Positions 6,437 through 7,464 of a stretch of DNA of 7,464 nucleotides are shown here, in pieces (the stretch's first letter is position 1; each line of letters opens with the position of its first letter). The notes beneath the pieces were generated by a model. The model made no database searches and was not told the origin of the DNA. It saw only the letters and a program-made list of their open reading frames with translations. The position numbers and the translations under genes were made by a program. The stretch is taken from NCBI GenBank assembly GCA_016764135.1, contig JAESSL010000216.1:1-7464 (forward strand). Direction: 5' to 3'. This DNA comes from Alphaproteobacteria bacterium. Its GTDB lineage: Bacteria > Pseudomonadota > Alphaproteobacteria > UBA8366 > GCA-2717185.

Positions 6437-7464
6437 ATGCGAATGAGTCTTCGTCTTTTCCTGTTCGTCGCCGTACTGGCGATCTCGCCGCGTTTGGCCT
6501 TTGCGCTGGCGGGAGACTGGGACGTCAACGACCATGTGAACACACGTTTGGTCGCGGCGGTTGAGGGAACCGGCGGGGCGGCGAAGATTCAACTGGGTCT
6601 TCAGTTCAAGATGAAAAAGGGTTGGAAAATTTATTGGCGCTCGCCCGGCGAATCCGGGCTTCCGCCGAGTCTGGACTGGTCTGATGCGACCAATTTTCGC
6701 GAGGCCCGTATGGCGTGGCCCGCGCCCAGCCGCTTTACTATTTTTGGTCTTGAGACCTTCGGCTACAAAGATGAGGTCATCTTTCCGATTTCCGGCGTTG
6801 TCCCTGAACCGGGAAAGCCCGTGCAGCTTCGCGCCAAGCTGCGGTATCTGACCTGCAATGACATTTGCGTTCCTTACGATGTATCGCTTTCGCTGAATGT
6901 GCCCGACGGTCCCGCCGTCGAAGGCCGGGACGCTGCGCTGATCTATAAATACGCGATGCTGACGCCGCGCGGCGGGACTGGCATGAGCGTTGAGCAGACT
7001 GCGTTGTCCCTGCGGGACAAGGCGGTTGTGCTGTCGGCGGAAGTGAAAAGCGATTTACAATTCACGGCGCCGGATTTGTTTGTGGAAGGCGCCGAGAACG
7101 CCGTCTTTGGCCGCCCTAAAGTCACCTACGCGGATCAGGGACGCCGCGCCTTTATCGAAGTGACGGCGCTGGGCGCGACGGCGGGTGATTTTAAAAATGT
7201 AGATTTAACCCTGACGCTTGTTGACGATGGCCGCGCGTTGGAGACGACGACGCCAGCGATCTTCGGCGCCTTGCAAACGCCATGTGGCGTTCGGGGCGAA
7301 CCGGAGTCCGAGACGGCGATCTGGCGAATATTGGTGCTGGCCGTTCTCGGTGGGCTGATTCTGAATTTGATGCCCTGCGTTCTCCCGGTGTTGTCCATAA
7401 AGTTATTGTCGATCGCCAATCATGGCGGCGGCGACCGGGGACGCATTCGGGTCAGTTTTTTCGC
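6437..7464 (+). CDS. DsbD/ScsB-like protein-disulfide reductase, N-terminal part (cut by the window end)
   Basis: The frame is open from ATG 6437 to the last base and gives 342 residues without a stop. Residues 1-23 (MRMSLRLFLF...LAFA) form a clear signal peptide with cleavage expected after Ala23. The following periplasmic domain resembles the N-terminal domain of DsbD/ScsB proteins and carries a Cys pair, Cys140 and Cys144, in LTCNDICVP. Another Cys is at 283. From about residue 295 the first helix of a CcdA/DsbD-type membrane domain begins and contains NLMPCVLPVLSIK with Cys314, the hallmark membrane thiol. Such proteins carry electrons from cytoplasmic thioredoxin across the inner membrane to periplasmic partners. 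The C-terminal membrane helices and any thioredoxin domain lie outside the window. GTG 6434 and ATG 6443 are alternative starts; GGGTGAG about 11 nt upstream is the likely ribosome site. Confidence 0.93.
   Translation, partial: MRMSLRLFLFVAVLAISPRLAFALAGDWDVNDHVNTRLVAAVEGTGGAAKIQLGLQFKMKKGWKIYWRSPGESGLPPSLDWSDATNFREARMAWPAPSRFTIFGLETFGYKDEVIFPISGVVPEPGKPVQLRAKLRYLTCNDICVPYDVSLSLNVPDGPAVEGRDAALIYKYAMLTPRGGTGMSVEQTALSLRDKAVVLSAEVKSDLQFTAPDLFVEGAENAVFGRPKVTYADQGRRAFIEVTALGATAGDFKNVDLTLTLVDDGRALETTTPAIFGALQTPCGVRGEPESETAIWRILVLAVLGGLILNLMPCVLPVLSIKLLSIANHGGGDRGRIRVSFF

Overview
The window looks like a chromosomal segment of an alphaproteobacterium. It is moderately GC-rich, and it carries a SURF1-type cytochrome oxidase assembly protein, threonine synthase joined to a mitochondrial-processing-peptidase-like M16 protease, a RimJ-type acetyltransferase, YqgE/AlgH and a DsbD/ScsB-type thiol transporter. 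That set and order resemble what I know of Rhodospirillales-like genomes. The lineage is inferred from gene content and was not tested by any search.

Layout: (1) 1-1667, plus strand: the 3' end of SURF1, then a complete M32 metallocarboxypeptidase whose ATG overlaps the SURF1 stop. (2) 1674-2150, minus strand: a small GNAT acetyltransferase convergent with the carboxypeptidase. (3) 2151-2271: a divergent intergenic region with a perfect 7-bp palindrome. (4) 2272-4937, plus strand: thrC and an M16 peptidase coupled by an ATGA overlap. (5) 5014-5618, plus strand: a RimJ-like acetyltransferase whose last 25 family-typical residues lie in the -1 frame behind a TTTAAAA heptamer. (6) 5622-6215, minus strand: yqgE, with its stop 3 nt from the shifted stop of the acetyltransferase. 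(7) 6216-6436: a divergent intergenic region. (8) 6437 to the window end, plus strand: the first ~342 residues of a DsbD/ScsB-like membrane thiol-disulfide transporter, cut off by the window edge.

The genes are mostly housekeeping: respiratory complex assembly, peptide turnover, threonine synthesis, protein processing and acetylation, and envelope redox. No mobile element, CRISPR array, tRNA, rRNA, phage gene or toxin-antitoxin module was seen. I found no convincing new multi-gene system. The most interesting point is the split 3' end of the RimJ-like gene. The break falls exactly on a perfect X XXY YYZ slippery heptamer, so it is a one-base deletion, a homopolymer sequencing error, or -1 programmed frameshifting.
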